Positions 6,244-7,337 of a stretch of DNA of 7,337 nt are shown piece after piece. The position numbers and the translations under genes are program-made. The stretch is taken from the NCBI GenBank assembly GCA_945901665.1, contig CAMDLJ010000126.1, positions 1 through 7,337 on the forward strand, given 5' to 3'. Under the pieces are notes generated by a model. It saw only the letters and a program-made list of their open reading frames with translations. It had not been told where the DNA came from and made no database searches. This DNA is from Bordetella parapertussis (GTDB lineage: Bacteria > Pseudomonadota > Gammaproteobacteria > Burkholderiales > Burkholderiaceae). Each line of letters starts with the position of its first letter. Position 1 is the stretch's first letter.

Positions 6244-7337
6244 AGATCGTGTCGATCCACGAAGCCACGCTGCCGATTGGCTCGGCGATGCGCAACGCCT
6301 CGATTGCTTTCGACCAGATGACCGCTTCGGCACTGGTCATCCGCACCGATCAATCGATCGGCGGCCAAGCCCTGGTCGGTCTGGCGTTTGACTCGATTGG
6401 CCGCTATGGCAAGGGCGGCTTGCTGCGCGAACGCTTCATACCGCGTTTGCTGGCGGCGGCACCCAGCGATTTGCGCGATGAACACGGCCACATCGACCCC
6501 AGTCGCTGCCAGGCGGTGCTGATGCGCGGCGAAAAACAAGGCGGCCATGGCGAGCGCCCCGGTGCCGTGGGCTTGCTCGACGCGGCGCTGTGGGACTTGC
6601 GCGCCAAGCAACAAGGCTTGCCGCTGTGGCAGTGCCTGCGCCAGTCCACGGGCCCCATCGCCTCTGACGCCCCCTTCGCCTCCACCGCGCCTGCCGCAGC
6701 AACGGCAACTGCCCCACTCAGCGCCACCGCCACCATTGCAGCCACTTCGGCGCCGCGCATCGCCACCTACGCCTCGTGCGGCCATTTCACCGACAACCCC
6801 GACCCGCAAGCCCTGCGCGATGAAGTGGCCCAGTGCCTGGCCTGGGGTTACACAACGGTCAAAATCAAACTCAGCGGCCGCGACGCACGCCTCGATGCCC
6901 AGCGCATCCAAAGCGCATTGAACGCAGGCCTGAGCGCAGCCCAATTGGCGGTGGACCTCAACGGCCAATGGGATGCCCGCTGCAACGATGTGTTGGCCGT
7001 GCTGGCCGCGCAGCCCCTGGCCTGGGTGGAAGAGCCCACCCCGGCGCTGGACTACGCTGCCATGGCCGCGTTTTGCAAAGGGTATGGCGGGCATGTGGCC
7101 ACGGGTGAAAACCTGTTTTCCGCCGACGACGCGACCAACTTGCTGCGCTACGGCGGACTGCGCCCCGCACACGACCGCTTGCAAATGGACATCTCCTTGT
7201 CCTACGGCGTGGGCGAGTACCGGGCCATGATCGAACGGGCCCAGTCCATGGGCTGGTCGCGCCAAGCCTTTTGGCCCCATGCCGGGCATTTGTTCGCAGC
7301 CCATGTGGTCGCTGGCTTGGGCCTGGGCAGCCACGAA
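6240..7337 (+). CDS. Enolase-superfamily dehydratase, D-tartrate dehydratase-like (3' end missing)
   Basis: The 366 visible residues run off the window; the family length I recall suggests about 50 are missing. Such enzymes abstract an alpha proton from a hydroxy-acid and eliminate water, using Mg2+. An N-terminal capping domain (1-135) has MKIVSIHEATLPIGSAMRNA, DSIGRYGKGGLLRERFIPRLL and GEKQGGHGER; the barrel has K208-I-K210 (base), D239, E264/E265 and E290 (metal ligands), and H347 in WPHAGH (acid). Lys-to-Asp and Glu-to-His spacings match those recalled for Bradyrhizobium D-tartrate dehydratase (K184, D213, E265, H322). ATGENLF and NLLRYGGLRP also match it closely. Differences in the capping loop (AFDSIGRYGKG) and CGHFTDNPD suggest a different hydroxy-acid substrate. 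Odd: residues about 137-172 form an Ala/Thr/Ser/Pro-rich insert. The ATG overlaps the upstream stop (ATGA, 6240-6243), so translation is coupled. Confidence 0.88.
   Translation, partial: MKIVSIHEATLPIGSAMRNASIAFDQMTASALVIRTDQSIGGQALVGLAFDSIGRYGKGGLLRERFIPRLLAAAPSDLRDEHGHIDPSRCQAVLMRGEKQGGHGERPGAVGLLDAALWDLRAKQQGLPLWQCLRQSTGPIASDAPFASTAPAAATATAPLSATATIAATSAPRIATYASCGHFTDNPDPQALRDEVAQCLAWGYTTVKIKLSGRDARLDAQRIQSALNAGLSAAQLAVDLNGQWDARCNDVLAVLAAQPLAWVEEPTPALDYAAMAAFCKGYGGHVATGENLFSADDATNLLRYGGLRPAHDRLQMDISLSYGVGEYRAMIERAQSMGWSRQAFWPHAGHLFAAHVVAGLGLGSHE
6650..6757 (+). other. Low-complexity Ala/Thr/Ser/Pro insert in the dehydratase gene
   Basis: This in-frame stretch encodes about 36 residues between the capping domain and the first barrel strand (which resumes at RIATYASCG). 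The residues are almost entirely A, T, S and P with short runs such as AAATATAP. The downstream active-site residues sit about 25 positions further on than in D-tartrate dehydratase, consistent with an insertion of that size. The reading frame is intact through and after it. Confidence 0.7.

Noticed and set aside
6189..7334. A 381-codon open frame on the minus strand opposite the dehydratase
   Set aside because: It is antisense to a protein with intact catalytic motifs, is rich in Gly/Ala/His/Gln as expected for a shadow frame, and resembles no known family.
1..7337. Mobile elements, tRNA or rRNA genes and CRISPR arrays
   Set aside because: No transposase-like protein, terminal inverted repeats, tRNA-like cloverleaf or regularly spaced repeats were seen. 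The window is almost fully explained by metabolic genes.

Overview
The window is a single-direction (+ strand) catabolic gene cluster from a GC-rich bacterium. High GC at third codon positions, heavy use of TTG and CTG for leucine, short intergenic spaces and the gene families suggest a betaproteobacterium of the Burkholderiales (Comamonadaceae-like). This placement rests on codon style and recalled family resemblance, not on a search.

Layout. Positions 1-136 are non-coding leader. A class II aldolase/adducin-family lyase (137-853) follows, with a good ribosome binding site, and ends in a near-perfect 15-bp hairpin (863-896). Next is an alpha/beta hydrolase resembling kynurenine formamidase and related esterases (980-1864). 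An AT-richer gap (1865-1984) carries a plausible sigma-70 promoter and a 10-bp palindrome, and starts the main operon: Rieske dioxygenase alpha subunit (1985-3322), its small beta subunit (3333-3818), a molybdenum-hydroxylase large subunit of the xanthine dehydrogenase/CO dehydrogenase family (3829-6243), and an enolase-superfamily dehydratase closely resembling D-tartrate dehydratase (6240 to the window end, cut off). The genes in this block are separated by 10, 10 and -4 bases, so they are almost certainly co-transcribed and translationally coupled.

How the genes may work together. A ring-hydroxylating dioxygenase and a molybdenum hydroxylase are both oxygenating enzymes typical of aromatic or N-heteroaromatic breakdown. 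A class II aldolase-fold enzyme can decarboxylate a carboxylated ring-cleavage product or diol, or cleave a hydroxy-acid by retro-aldol reaction. The alpha/beta hydrolase can open an ester or amide, and the dehydratase would act on a hydroxylated acid. The substrate cannot be read from the sequence. Missing from the window are the dioxygenase reductase/ferredoxin, a cis-diol dehydrogenase, a ring-cleavage enzyme, the FAD and 2Fe-2S subunits normally paired with the molybdenum subunit, and any regulator or transporter. The combination looks like an uncharacterised pathway, but each enzyme family on its own is well known.
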